Source: Furfurilactobacillus milii
GTDB lineage: Bacteria > Bacillota > Bacilli > Lactobacillales > Lactobacillaceae
Assembly: GCF_021654115.1 (NCBI RefSeq)
Contig: NZ_JAIWJF010000001.1
Coordinates: 124,001 to 188,000 of the forward strand
Reading direction: 5' to 3'
Length of the DNA stretch: 64,000 nt
Shown: piece by piece, positions 25,231 through 34,939 of the stretch
Layout of the letters: the number at the start of each line of letters is the position of its first letter
Position numbering within the stretch: position 1 is the stretch's first letter
The notes under the pieces: generated by a model
What the model saw: the letters and a program-made list of their open reading frames with translations, nothing else
The model's database searches: none
What the model was told of the DNA's origin: nothing
Program-made: the position numbers and the translations under genes

Positions 25231-27836
25231 TTAAAGCAACGCCAACAACCGGATCATCTTCAAGCTCCTATGATGGTGCCTCAATTTCATCCAAGTATGT
25301 GCCGACATTGCATATTCAACCAGTAAATACGGCATACAACGGCACTGTTCCAAATGTTTTATTAGCCGCAGAAGATTACACCTTTACCAATGAATCTGGC
25401 CAAAGCGTTGACCCGACAACTGACAGTAACGTCGGTCAATACACATGGAAGCTTACTTCCACAGGTATTCAACATGTGCAAACGCAGCTTGGAACTGCAT
25501 TTACCCATACTGATTTAACTAGCCTTTCAGGTCATTATGAAATTACGCCAGCTAATCTGATTGTAACCACTACTAACAAGACAAAGGTTTTCGGCAAAAA
25601 GGACCCACAACTAACCGCTACAATCACTGGAACAAAGGGTAAGGACGTGATTACCGTTTCTACTAGTCGAGATGCCGGTGAATCCGTCGGTACTTACAGC
25701 GTCACATCGCAAGTGAATGCAGATTCACAAACATTACGCAATTACACTATTACCAATACCGACGGAATTTTTACGATCACGCCCGCCGAAGCGACTGTAT
25801 CGATTGTCAAATTTAGCAAGGTTTATGACAGTACTGCCGAATTACCAACAATCCAATTTCAAAGTGAACAAAATCTTCAAATGCCAACAAATTTAAATCG
25901 TAACGACTTTGTTATCACAAATGTTATAAAAGGCAGTTCTGATTTGATTCAGGCTGGGACTTATCAAGTTCAAATTGCTGCGTCAGGTTTAAAAAAGATT
26001 CAGGATGCCAATAAAAATTACAGCATTAGTAGTGTTCATCCAGGCACTTACTTCATTGACAAAAAGAAGCTTTCTCTCAAAGCTACGGATCAACACAAGA
26101 TTGTCGGTGATCAAAACCTGAATCTTTCATTCACTACTACTGGACTCATCTCGCCAGATTCGGTGAAAGCCCATGTTGAAATTGCATCCAATCCAACTCA
26201 GATTCGAAACGGTCATTATGAGCTACTAGTTGTTGTTGATAATGAAGACGAGCTAACCAACAATTACGATGTGGCAACCGATACAGGTTCCTTATATGTA
26301 TCAGTTAAGCCGGTGTCAACTGCAGATATCAAGATTGGCAACACACAGAAAGTTTATGACGGTCAGCCAGCAGTGGTTCCGGATAACCTACTTGCGTTAA
26401 CGATGCCAACCTTCATGCAACAAGCTGCTTTAACATCCGATGATTTTGATATTAGCCCAATTACGGGTACTGCCGATTTAACAGGCGCAGGCACATATAC
26501 AATTCAATTGAATAAGATTGGCCTCACTAAATTAAAGGCACAAAATATCGACTATTCATTTGATGACGTTACATCTGGTCTTTATACAATTCAAAAAGCT
26601 AAAGTTAACGCCGCTGAGTTCAAACCAGTCGTCGCCGATAAAACGTATAATGCTCAGCCTGTCCCATCAGTTTATACAATCAATGTTCCAAACCTCATCA
26701 AAATGCCAACTAGCTTAACTGCAACTGATTTTACAATTTTAGCGCCGACTGCAAACAACCAAGACGTTGGTCAGTATTCCGTTTCACTATCTGAAAGCGG
26801 ATTGTCAAAATTCCGCGAGGCTAATTCTAATTTTGATATTGTTGGTGGCCCGGCCGTTGTTACATTCAAGGTCACACCAGCTCCGCTAACCGTTACGATG
26901 CACCATGCTGAAAAAACGTTTGGTGACCCAGATAGCTATGCCAGTGATGTTGTTGGGTGGCTGGATTCAAACCCTTATGAGCTCGTTTACACGCGTTCTA
27001 ATATGAATGAAGACAAAGGAACTTATGATGTTAATGTTGCCGTTAAAAACGCTCAAAATTACACGGTAACGACATTTGGGGCTCCACTAACCATCAAGTC
27101 ATACGCTGACCTCAACGTTACTGATATTACGTTGACACAGGGAGACACCTGGAATCCAAGCATGAATTTCGTCAATGCTAAAAATGATCGTGGTGTCTCA
27201 GTCAACTGGCAAGAATTCATTATGCAAAACGGAATTGTTAAAAACGCAGATAACGTTAATACCTTAAAGCCCGGTGTTTATACAGTTATTTATATTTTTG
27301 GTGATCCTGTCACGAAAACGGCGACAGTAACCGTTAAGGGACCGGCAACCAATGTCCCCGAATCGGCCAACATGAGCCAGAGTCCTCAAGCAAGTCAGCA
27401 AGCCAATATTTCCGCTCAGGGTCAGGGTCAGGATTCCGCAACAAGTCACCAGGAAAGCACTTCATCATCGGTTCATGTGTCACAACTCAGTCAAGCCGTT
27501 CAACAATCTGTAACAGCGTCACGCGGCTCTGAGAAGCAAAACAATAGTGCAACAACACAATCACTTGTTCAGCAGAAAACCCAGACGCTTAAGTCACGTG
27601 CGGCTACAGATGCTGTGACCAGCAATGTGAATAATCAAAGTATTTCTGTAAAAGATCCATCCGTCGCAGAAAGTCCTGTCACATCGAAACCCACGTTCGC
27701 TAATACAGAAAAAACGACCGAACTGCCACACACCGGCGAACATGCCAATACTGTAGCAGCAGAAGTTGGTTTAGGTTTATTGGGAACATTATTAGCACTG
27801 GCAGGATTTAAGCGCCGCAAGCGTGACGAGGATTAA
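24627..27836 (+). pseudogene. C-terminal part of the giant LPxTG adhesin (out of frame with its start)
   Basis: 1,069 residues from a nominal GTG at 24627; the frame is really the continuation of the protein starting at 19708. It has three more MucBP-like units, MBG-type domains (KVFGKKDPQLTATITG), YDG-type repeats (KVYDSTAELPTIQFQ; KVYDGQPAVVPDN) and a Gln/Ser-rich linker. It ends in a sortase signal: LPHTGE, a hydrophobic helix, and KRRKRDED. No ribosome site precedes 24627, so independent translation is unlikely. With one 8-bp copy removed the joined gene (19708-27836) would encode 2,706 residues, wall-anchored. Confidence 0.8.
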
Positions 27837-27873
27837 AATGATTAATTAAAGTTTCCTCAGCTGACTTAAAAAA

Positions 27874-27928
27874 ACATTGTCTCCACGCATGGTATACAAC
27901 TGCCAGTGCACGGGACAATGTCTTTTTT
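27874..27928. terminator. Terminator after the adhesin gene
   Basis: ACATTGTC (27874-27881) pairs with GACAATGT (27914-27921), followed by a T run. A-rich sequence before the stem lets it serve the minus strand as well. The remaining sequence to 28109 shows nothing else. Confidence 0.75.
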
Positions 27929-28109
27929 ATATGTGTCTTGTTTTAAAGGGATTATTTCCCGGGTAATATTCGTTGTTTGGCCTTTTTCGTCCTGTGTCAA
28001 ATATCTTCCATCCATCTGAACCGTGAGTCAGAATACTGCTGTAAAACAAACGTTAAACGAGTTATCCTAAACTGATCATTCTTAGAGAAACTAACAATCT
28101 TAATTTGGT

Positions 28110-29336
28110 TTAAGCAGTAATACCCCGTTTGACCAGGGCTGGAATCGTCAACATTACGATAAAACTAAAGATGTATAATCCCGCTAAGCTACCCATGACA
28201 ACTGGCAAGGTAAAGTGTTCCATAAGTAGGCCAATTGCCACCGAGGAGAATCCCCCGATTGCACGGCCTACATTCACAATCACATTATTGGCCGTTGAGC
28301 GAATCGTGACCGGATAAAGTTCACTGATTACGGCCCCATAACCGCCAAACATGCCGTTTGAAAAGAATCCAATCAGTGCACCGGCGGGCAGAATTGTCGC
28401 TGTTGTTTTGGCCAGTGTGAAGATATAAACCGAAATGGCTGCACCGATGAGAAAAATGCCAAACGCCCATCGAGGTCCAATGTTATCTAGTACGTTACCA
28501 AAGACAAACATCCCCATAACCATGCCGGCAATGGTTGCAATCATCCACATGGCCGATCCGGATACCGATACATGAGCCTGCTTTTGCATAATTGACGGCA
28601 ACCAGTTCATCAGCCCAAAATAACCAGCAATTTGAACCACTGACATCAACATGAGTCCAACCGTTTGGTATACCCTTCGTGGACTGTTGAACAACACCAG
28701 TAGGTTAACCGACTGTGTGTTAGCACTTCGTTTAGCCGTTAAGAATGCGGGTGTTTCGTGCACATGCCGCCGAATAATGACGGTTAACGTAACTGGAATT
28801 AAGCCAAGGAAAAATAATGCGTGCCAGCCCAAGGTTGGTAAAATGACGGCTGCCAGAACGGCTGCCAATGCTGCCCCAATTTGACCGCCAATAGCAGCCA
28901 CCGAAGTCATCCGACCAATCTTGTTGGCGGCAAACCGTTCCGAAATCAGCGCAATGCCCACACCATACTCACCACCAGCGCCAATGCCCGTTAAAAATCG
29001 GAATAAATAGATCCAACCAATCGAGTTTGCAAACGCCATGGCTGTGGTCGCAATGGCAAAAATAAAGACCGTATACGAAAAGATTTTTACCCTTCCGTAC
29101 CGGTCACCTAATAATCCAAATAGTAAACCACCTGCCAGCATACCCAGGTTAGTCACTGAAGAAATCATTCCTGCCTGACCTGCTGATAGATGTAGTTCTG
29201 TGATAATTGAGCTTAATGCAAATGACAAAAACATCACATCCATATTTTCCAACGCAAAACCGGCACTGGTGGATGCAATAGTCCATTTCTGTTGACTGTC
29301 TGTATGGATCGCAGAAGCTACTGGCGCTTGATTCAT
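28110..29336 (-). CDS. MFS transporter, aromatic acid:H+ symporter-like
   Basis: A 408-residue major facilitator with 12 hydrophobic segments. Motif A is LFGLLGDRYGRVKIF, and the region FRFLTGIGAGGEYGVGIALISE is typical of the AAHS/sugar-acid branch, which takes up organic or aromatic acids with protons. The start at ATG 29336 is set by GGAGG 9 nt upstream; an in-frame TTG five codons earlier overlaps that site. It stands alone on the minus strand, divergent from the pyr genes. Substrate not determinable from sequence. Confidence 0.85.
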   Translation of the reverse strand: MNQAPVASAIHTDSQQKWTIASTSAGFALENMDVMFLSFALSSIITELHLSAGQAGMISSVTNLGMLAGGLLFGLLGDRYGRVKIFSYTVFIFAIATTAMAFANSIGWIYLFRFLTGIGAGGEYGVGIALISERFAANKIGRMTSVAAIGGQIGAALAAVLAAVILPTLGWHALFFLGLIPVTLTVIIRRHVHETPAFLTAKRSANTQSVNLLVLFNSPRRVYQTVGLMLMSVVQIAGYFGLMNWLPSIMQKQAHVSVSGSAMWMIATIAGMVMGMFVFGNVLDNIGPRWAFGIFLIGAAISVYIFTLAKTTATILPAGALIGFFSNGMFGGYGAVISELYPVTIRSTANNVIVNVGRAIGGFSSVAIGLLMEHFTLPVVMGSLAGLYIFSFIVMLTIPALVKRGITA

Positions 29337-29463
29337 CACGATTACCTCCAAAATGAATGCTCACTGACATTCGTTATTTTTTCTTGTCGCTTATCATGCC
29401 ACGTCGAAAAATAATTTGCAAGTGTGCGTTTCAGACAACCCGTATCACGTAAAAAATTCCCTC

Positions 29464-29492
29464 TTGCATGCCGCTGAAAAAAACAGTATCAT
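29464..29492 (+). promoter_or_regulatory. Promoter of the pyrFED operon
   Basis: TTGCAT (29464-29469), a 17-bp spacer, and TATCAT (29487-29492). Transcription would start near 29500, just before the PyrR-binding hairpin. Confidence 0.6.
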
Positions 29493-29520
29493 AATCTCCA
29501 ATTAAACAAGCGCCGCTTTA

Positions 29521-29633
29521 AACCAATCCTGTGAGGTTGGTAAGCTAGCTCAAATTCAATCCGATATTATGGCGAAATGTATGCCAGTAATGGATCGTCT
29601 GAACGGTTAGCCGGGCAGATGATCCATTTTTTT
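29521..29633 (+). promoter_or_regulatory. PyrR-binding attenuator upstream of pyrF
   Basis: AATCCTGTGAGGTT (29525-29538) fits the PyrR RNA-site consensus ARUCCNGNGAGGYU at every position and sits in a stem closed by AACC/GGTT. Downstream, AATGGATC-GT-CTG pairs with CAG-AT-GATCCATT (29589-29627), followed by a T7 run, forming the terminator. PyrR bound to UMP would favour termination. The pyrR gene is not in the window. Confidence 0.88.
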
Positions 29634-29661
29634 GTGCCCAAGTGGTCGAAAGGAAGTTTTC

Positions 29662-30393
29662 ATGAACGCCAGCATGAATTCAATTATTGTTGCCCTTGAT
29701 GTAAATACAACATCTTCAGTCGATCAATTACTTGATCAACTATCACAAACAGATGACCGACCCGCGGTAAAAGTTGGTATGGAACTATTCTACAGCGAAG
29801 GTGCTGCAATGATTCGCCACATTCAACAACGCGGCTTTGACATCTTCTTAGACTTGAAACTACATGACATTCCCAACACTGTGGAGCGTGCTGCTTACCA
29901 GCTCGGGCAACTTGGCATCCAGTACACTACAGTCCACGCGTTAGGTGGTAAGGCCATGATTGCGGCGGCCAAACGTGGCCTCCAGCAAGGCGCACAGCAA
30001 GCGCACGTGACGCCGCCAAAATTACTGGCAGTAACTGAGCTAACATCCATCTCAGAAAAGATGTTAGTTAATGAGCAGCACGTCAGCCTACCAATGACCG
30101 ATCAGGTTCGCCAACTCGCTCAACTGGCTGAAGCAGCAGGCGCAGATGGCGTCATCTGTTCCCCGCAGGAAGTCACAACGATTAAACCGTTTGTTAACGA
30201 TAACTTTCTGTTGGTCACGCCTGGGATTCGTCTAACAACGAACCCGGCCGATGATCAGCAACGTGTCATGACACCTCGGCAAGCGGCAGAGGCTGGCAGT
30301 TCAGCCATCGTCGTTGGCCGTCCAATAACTCAATCTAATCAACCTGCAGACGCTTATATGACAATCAAAAAGGAGTGGTTAATTCATGACTAA
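29662..30393 (+). CDS. pyrF: PyrF, orotidine 5'-phosphate decarboxylase
   Basis: A 243-residue TIM-barrel enzyme making UMP from OMP. The catalytic DLKLHDIPNTVERA (Lys-x-x-x-Asp pair) is present, with IIVALDVN at the N-terminus and VTPGIRL and AIVVGRPIT for phosphate binding. ATG 29662 has AAGGAAG upstream; the frame extends to 29632, but that part lies in the terminator tail. The last 8 nt overlap pyrE. Confidence 0.95.
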   Translation: MNASMNSIIVALDVNTTSSVDQLLDQLSQTDDRPAVKVGMELFYSEGAAMIRHIQQRGFDIFLDLKLHDIPNTVERAAYQLGQLGIQYTTVHALGGKAMIAAAKRGLQQGAQQAHVTPPKLLAVTELTSISEKMLVNEQHVSLPMTDQVRQLAQLAEAAGADGVICSPQEVTTIKPFVNDNFLLVTPGIRLTTNPADDQQRVMTPRQAAEAGSSAIVVGRPITQSNQPADAYMTIKKEWLIHD

Positions 30394-31060
30394 CACGGAT
30401 AATACCTCAAACACAAATACAACTGACCTAACTGAAACAATCATCACTGAATTGCTTGCCATCAAGGCCGTTAAAGTATCCCCAAGCAAACCATTTCAAT
30501 ATGCTAGCGGAATGATTTCGCCGGTCTACACGGACTTACGGATGACGATCAGCTATCCCGAGTTGCGTCAGCATATCGCAACAGGTCTCACAGCCTTAAT
30601 CAAACGTCAATATCCAAATGCGACGGTCATCGCTGGGGTCGCTACTGCCGGTATTCCACATGCTGCATGGGTAGCCGAGGCACTTTCACTGCCATTGATT
30701 TATGTACGGTCCCACCCAAAGGATCACGGGACTGGCAAACAAATTGAGGGTGCATTGTCATCCAAGGATCATGTTGTGCTTATTGACGATCTCATTTCAA
30801 CCGGTGGCAGTGTGCTGGGGGCCGCAAAAGCTGTCAGCGCGGCTGGTGCCCACGTAGACGGTGTTGTTTCTGTTTTTAGTTATGACTTGCCTGACGCAAC
30901 GACTAATTTTGAACAAGCGAAAACATCACTGACGCCATTACTGGACTATCACCTACTACTTGAGCATCTCACCAACCACCATGAGTTAAGTGAAACAGAC
31001 TGCGAATTGGCCAAAGCCTGGCATAATGATCCTTGGCACTGGCAGCCAGTATCCATGTAA
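30386..31060 (+). CDS. pyrE: PyrE, orotate phosphoribosyltransferase
   Basis: A 224-residue enzyme that joins orotate to PRPP. The PRPP motif is VVLIDDLISTGGSVLGA; the orotate region includes SGMISPVYTDLR and VRSHPKDHGTGKQIEG. It starts inside the end of pyrF (AGGAG upstream), so translation is coupled. The N-terminus has a short Asn/Thr-rich extension before the family fold. Confidence 0.95.
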   Translation: MTNTDNTSNTNTTDLTETIITELLAIKAVKVSPSKPFQYASGMISPVYTDLRMTISYPELRQHIATGLTALIKRQYPNATVIAGVATAGIPHAAWVAEALSLPLIYVRSHPKDHGTGKQIEGALSSKDHVVLIDDLISTGGSVLGAAKAVSAAGAHVDGVVSVFSYDLPDATTNFEQAKTSLTPLLDYHLLLEHLTNHHELSETDCELAKAWHNDPWHWQPVSM

Positions 31061-31106
31061 ATCAATACTCGTCGACAACCCAACTCATCATAATCAGGAG
31101 GTTAAC

Positions 31107-32000
31107 ATGTCTATTACACTTGCAGGTGTGCGTTTGAAAAATCCAGTCATTGCGGCCAGTGGCACGGTCGGTTACGGTCAGGAACTGGCCAAAAAGACTG
31201 ATCTCAATGCGCTTGGTGCCTTAGTAATTAAGTCAACGACCGCTGAACCACGAACAGGCAATCCTTGGCCAACGACAACCAACACAACTGCCGGCTGGCT
31301 AAACGCCGTTGGGTTAAAAAATCCTGGCATTAAAAATGTCATGGCCGAAAAGTTGCCTTGGCTTGCCACCCACTATCCTGATCTACCAATCGTTGGCAGT
31401 GTCGCAGGCGGTAGCATGAATGAATACGTTGAGGTTGCAAAACAGCTAACCACAGCGCCAAACGTTAAATTCATTGAAGTCAACGTTTCCTGCCCTAATG
31501 TCGACCATGGTGGCCTTGCATTTGGCACAGATCCAGCAACTGTTCAAACTCTGACCGCCAAAATTGTGGCCGCCGTGGATAAACCAGTGTTTGTCAAACT
31601 CACACCGAATGTAACGGATATTGTCCCGATTGCTAAAGCAGCCGAGGCTGGCGGGGCTGCCGGTTTTGTCCTCATTAACACCCTATTGGGCATGGAAATT
31701 GATCTCGCAACGCAAAAACCGCGTTTGGCACATGGCACTGGTGGCCTATCTGGACAAGCAATTCACCCACTCGCCGTCTATATGGTGCACCAAGTTCGCC
31801 AGGCATCCACACTGCCTATTGTCGGCGTCGGTGGTGTCTTTACCAGTAAGGACGCTGTAGAACTCATGCTAGCTGGTGCAAACGCTGTTCAAGTTGGGGC
31901 TGCCACTTTTCATGACCCTGCATCTTGTGCAAACATTGCGGCGAACATTCCGGCAGCCCTAGCCGAATACGACTTAACTTGGCCATCAGCAACTCATTAA
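31107..32000 (+). CDS. pyrD: PyrD, dihydroorotate dehydrogenase (class 1B catalytic subunit type)
   Basis: A 297-residue FMN enzyme oxidising dihydroorotate to orotate. Motifs: KNPVIAASGTVGYG, NAVGLKNPGI, the active-site loop VNVSCPNVDHGG with catalytic Cys, FVKLTPNVTDI, and IVGVGGVFTSKDAVE. The sequence fits the NAD-linked class 1B type, which normally needs PyrK; no pyrK is present here. The start is set by AGGAGG at 31107; a longer frame back to 30990 overlaps pyrE and is not supported. Confidence 0.93.
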   Translation: MSITLAGVRLKNPVIAASGTVGYGQELAKKTDLNALGALVIKSTTAEPRTGNPWPTTTNTTAGWLNAVGLKNPGIKNVMAEKLPWLATHYPDLPIVGSVAGGSMNEYVEVAKQLTTAPNVKFIEVNVSCPNVDHGGLAFGTDPATVQTLTAKIVAAVDKPVFVKLTPNVTDIVPIAKAAEAGGAAGFVLINTLLGMEIDLATQKPRLAHGTGGLSGQAIHPLAVYMVHQVRQASTLPIVGVGGVFTSKDAVELMLAGANAVQVGAATFHDPASCANIAANIPAALAEYDLTWPSATH

Positions 32001-32060
32001 GTTTCTCTGACAAGACTCGTGCTTACAGGTGAATTAGCTTTAAGGAAAATAATCCTACTG

Positions 32061-32110
32061 AACCAAAAAAATATGCCACACTGTCTTTCAGCGTGACACG
32101 TTTTTTGGTT
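32061..32110. terminator. Bidirectional terminator after pyrD
   Basis: Outer arms AACCAAAAAA (32061-32070) and TTTTTTGGTT (32101-32110), inner stem CACACTG/CAGCGTG with one mismatch. It serves pyrD and the convergent minus-strand remnant. Confidence 0.8.
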
Positions 32111-32149
32111 CTGTTGCTAACAACAAAGCTAACATTAAAGCAAGCATGC

Positions 32150-32470
32150 TTACACCCGTTTCCATTTGTCACCACGATGCATGAACACAATGATGACCGG
32201 CAGAATCGTCAGTGCACTAATCAGCGAGAACCCAGTATCAATCACAGTGATTAGACCAAACGATTTCAGCACAGGGAAACTAACAAAGATAATCGCGGAA
32301 AAACCACCAATAATTGTCATTCCAGACACAAAAATGGCCTGTGCAACGGATGAAACAGCACTGATTGTCGCGTCCATCGTTTCTCTAACTATCCGAAACT
32401 CATCCTGTAACAAATCATACTTGTCATGATAACGCCGGTAAAAATTGCTGCAGGTTTGACAGTCATGCAT
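32150..32470 (-). pseudogene. C-terminal remnant of an MMPL/RND-family exporter
   Basis: 106 residues. From about residue 25 the sequence (ETMDATISAVSSVAQAIFVSG, then GFSAIIFVSFPVLKSFGLI, then GFSLISALTILPVIIVFM) matches the last membrane helices of MMPL/HAE3-type RND proteins, which are normally 700 residues or longer. The first about 12 residues do not look like the family. AGAGAGG stands 5-6 nt before the ATG, so a short membrane peptide could still be made. Most likely a deletion relic; a functional short protein is less likely. Confidence 0.6.
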
Positions 32471-32503
32471 TTTAACCTCTCTGCATTAGCCAACTAAAGA
32501 TTA

Positions 32504-32519
32504 TGTTTCACGTGAAACG
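32504..32519. other. parS-like site
   Basis: TGTTTCACGTGAAACG matches 15 of 16 positions of the ParB-site consensus. It is intergenic, inside a wider inverted repeat (AACTAAAGA...TCTTTTAGTT). About 15 kb from oriC. Confidence 0.68.
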
Positions 32520-32554
32520 CTCTTTTAGTTAGTTTTGCAACCCTCATTCTCAAA

Positions 32555-33673
32555 CTAGGCTTTAAAGTATGTTGCAATCGCATCCGCAATTCGTTCACTT
32601 GCATGCCCATCCCCATACGGATTTTTGGCGCTAGCCATTGCTTCGTATTCGGCTTGATTAGTTAATAAATTGGTCATCGCGGTGTAAACATTTTCTTCGT
32701 TTGTGCCTACTAATTTCAGGGTACCGGCCGTGACTCCTTCTGGCCGTTCAGTTGCTTCACGCAACACCAAAACAGGCTTGCCTAACGATGGCGCTTCTTC
32801 CTGAACACCGCCAGAATCTGTCATGATAAATAAGGACTTGGCAGCTAGATTATGAAAATCAACCACATCCAGCGGCTCAATCAAGTGAATGCGTTCGTCA
32901 TCAGCAAACACCTCATGCGCGGCTTCTTGAACGTTAGGACTGAGATGAACAGGATAGACCACGTCTAAATCCTGGCGCTCATCTACAACGCGTTTGATTG
33001 CGCGGAAGGTTGCGCGCATTGGTTCGCCCTGATTCTCACGCCGGTGCATCGTCAATAGTACAAACTTGTGTCCTGCAGGGATCTTGTCCAAAACTTCATG
33101 ATGATAATTCTGCGTGACTGTTTCGCCAAGCGCATCAATAGCGGTGTTCCCCGTGACAAAAATCTGACTAGCGGGATGGTTTTCTTTCAATAAGTTGTCA
33201 CGACTTGTTGTGGTTGGTGCAAAATAAAGATCACTCAGCACATCAGTCAACTGACGATTCATTTCTTCAGGATACGGCGAATACTTGTCCCATGTCCGCA
33301 AACCGGCCTCAACGTGCCCAATGGCAACCTGGTGATAGAAGGCGCTCACAGATGCAGCAAACGTGGTCGTGGTATCGCCGTGAACCAAAATCAAGCGCGG
33401 TTGCTCCTGTTGAATGATGTCATCTAGCTGACTGATGACATGAACGGTAATCCCAGTTAACGTTTGCCCAGCACGCATAATATTTAAGTCATAATCCGGT
33501 TTGATATGAAAAATCGTTAATACCTGATCCAACATTTCCCGATGCTGCGCTGTGACAACCACAATGGGTTGAAATCGTTCGTCCTGTTGCAGACGTTGCA
33601 CTACCGGCGCCATTTTAATCGCTTCTGGCCGAGTTCCAAAAATCAACATTACCTTAATTGGCTGCTGTGCCAT
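32555..33673 (-). CDS. wecB: UDP-N-acetylglucosamine 2-epimerase (non-hydrolysing)
   Basis: A 372-residue GT-B fold enzyme interconverting UDP-GlcNAc and UDP-ManNAc. Landmarks: FGTRPEAIKMAPV, VTAQHREMLDQVL, VHGDTTTTFAAS, GHVEAGLRT, TMHRRENQG and TDSGGVQEEAPSLGKPVLVLR. ManNAc feeds teichoic acid linkage units and wall polymers. GGGAGG precedes the ATG. It stands alone, next to the acyltransferase/GT8 cassette on the other strand. In Firmicutes the gene is often called mnaA. Confidence 0.94.
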   Translation of the reverse strand: MAQQPIKVMLIFGTRPEAIKMAPVVQRLQQDERFQPIVVVTAQHREMLDQVLTIFHIKPDYDLNIMRAGQTLTGITVHVISQLDDIIQQEQPRLILVHGDTTTTFAASVSAFYHQVAIGHVEAGLRTWDKYSPYPEEMNRQLTDVLSDLYFAPTTTSRDNLLKENHPASQIFVTGNTAIDALGETVTQNYHHEVLDKIPAGHKFVLLTMHRRENQGEPMRATFRAIKRVVDERQDLDVVYPVHLSPNVQEAAHEVFADDERIHLIEPLDVVDFHNLAAKSLFIMTDSGGVQEEAPSLGKPVLVLREATERPEGVTAGTLKLVGTNEENVYTAMTNLLTNQAEYEAMASAKNPYGDGHASERIADAIATYFKA

Positions 33674-34156
33674 ATTAGATATCCTCCCTTAACAAACTGA
33701 ATAAGCCCACCATAACATGACTGGCTTAAAGTAAGCTTCATTTAGCGCTTAAGCAACGAAATTTTTGAGGTTTTAAGGTTGTTTCCCAAAGATTTAACGG
33801 CATAATTGATTCCTTACCAAATCTGCTTTAAATCATTTGTCTTTAAACGTTATTGACTTTCAGTCGATTAACCATATACTGAAATCACAAAAGTGAGTGA
33901 ACGCTCATTTTAAATCAATACCCATTTGTCCTCATTCAAATCCTATCCGTCTCCAGAACAACCAGTGCGGCAACCGTAAGCACAATAGATCGTCAAAAGT
34001 AGCCAAGCGGTTGCTCAATATTATTCTTAATAGTGGCCACCTAATCGATTAACAATCATGTTTCAACAGGTTCGCTGGCCTTTTTTGACCAATAAATACT
34101 AAATGTTGGCATCTATGATAAGATTAACGTTACATTAGAAATGAACCAAAACCGAC
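33674..34156. promoter_or_regulatory. Intergenic region between wecB and the acyltransferase cassette
   Basis: About 480 bp with no gene. It holds TGAGTGAACGCTCA (near 33894-33907), an inverted repeat (TGAG/CTCA) resembling a TetR-type operator. A mini-ORF (34141-34179, 12 residues) overlaps the start of the next gene but has no clear ribosome site. No tRNA or riboswitch was recognised. Confidence 0.3.
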
Positions 34157-34939
34157 GTGAAGGAGGTGAGGCACATTAAGCGAGTTCAAACCTATCATGA
34201 CGTGACAGATGACGTGGTGACGACCAATCACCAAACGAATATTCTGCCCAAAGATTATCGATGGCATCGCGACCGCTGGTGGGAACGATTATGGTCCCTT
34301 ATCTTTCGTGGTTTGGCTAAGGCATTTGCTTACGTTTATTGCTACGCCAATTGGCGTTTAACGGTGGTTAACCGCGGTGTCTTGAAACCGTTTCGCCATC
34401 AAGGCTACTTTATGTATGCAAACCACACCCAGCCGGTCAATGATGCGTTTATGCCGTTAGTTATCGGTGGTGCGCAACGTTTTCACGCCATTGTCAGCCC
34501 CGCAAATTTCACGCTTCCGATACTCGGGCCTAACCTACCTTATGGTGGTGCCTTGCCAACTGCAACCACAACGAGTCAGACCATTCAGCTCATTAAAGCG
34601 GTCGATCGGGCAATGAACCATAATAACTATGTTGTCATTTATCCTGAAGCACATGTGTGGCCCTATTACACCAAGATTAGACCATTTCCGGAAACATCGT
34701 TTAGCTTTCCCGTTAAAACGCAGAAGCCCGTCTTCTGCATGACGACGACTTATCAAAAGCGTAAATTTGGCAAACGACCACGGCTAACGGTTTATATTGA
34801 CGGCCCGTTTCAACCAACAGCGGGGCAGTCAAGAAAAGCTCAGCAGCATGAGCTTTGGCAAGATGTGACCCTGACCTTGAAACGGCGCAGTGCCGCCAGC
34901 ACTTACGAATACATTCACTACAAAAGAGATGATTCATGA
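34157..34939 (+). CDS. PlsC-like (1-acylglycerol-3-phosphate) acyltransferase, first copy
   Basis: 260 residues from GTG 34157. One amphipathic/membrane segment (LWSLIFRGLAKAFAYVYCYANW) is followed by the acyltransferase core: NHTQPVNDAF (His90), YPEAHVWPYY (motif III) and KPVFCMTTTYQK. The usual HxxxxD is altered: Asn95 sits at the Asp position, and Asp is one residue later. The start is uncertain: AAGGAGG (34161) overlaps the GTG frame and best fits an ATT at 34175. The stop overlaps the next gene by 4 nt. Substrate unknown. Confidence 0.72.
   Translation: MKEVRHIKRVQTYHDVTDDVVTTNHQTNILPKDYRWHRDRWWERLWSLIFRGLAKAFAYVYCYANWRLTVVNRGVLKPFRHQGYFMYANHTQPVNDAFMPLVIGGAQRFHAIVSPANFTLPILGPNLPYGGALPTATTTSQTIQLIKAVDRAMNHNNYVVIYPEAHVWPYYTKIRPFPETSFSFPVKTQKPVFCMTTTYQKRKFGKRPRLTVYIDGPFQPTAGQSRKAQQHELWQDVTLTLKRRSAASTYEYIHYKRDDS

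Noticed and set aside
19708-27836. Programmed frameshift in the adhesin gene
   Set aside because: No slippery heptamer or downstream pseudoknot was seen; the exact 8-bp duplication explains the break better.
27951-27966. The 15-mer ATTTCCCGGGTAATA occurs near 27953 and again near 42497, with similar palindromes near 61842 and 63350
   Set aside because: Two of the copies fall in ordinary coding or terminator contexts and the palindromic core is short, so chance similarity is the simpler reading.
34000-34060. GCCAAGCGGTTGCTC resembles a tRNA D-arm
   Set aside because: No acceptor stem, anticodon arm or T-arm could be aligned around it.
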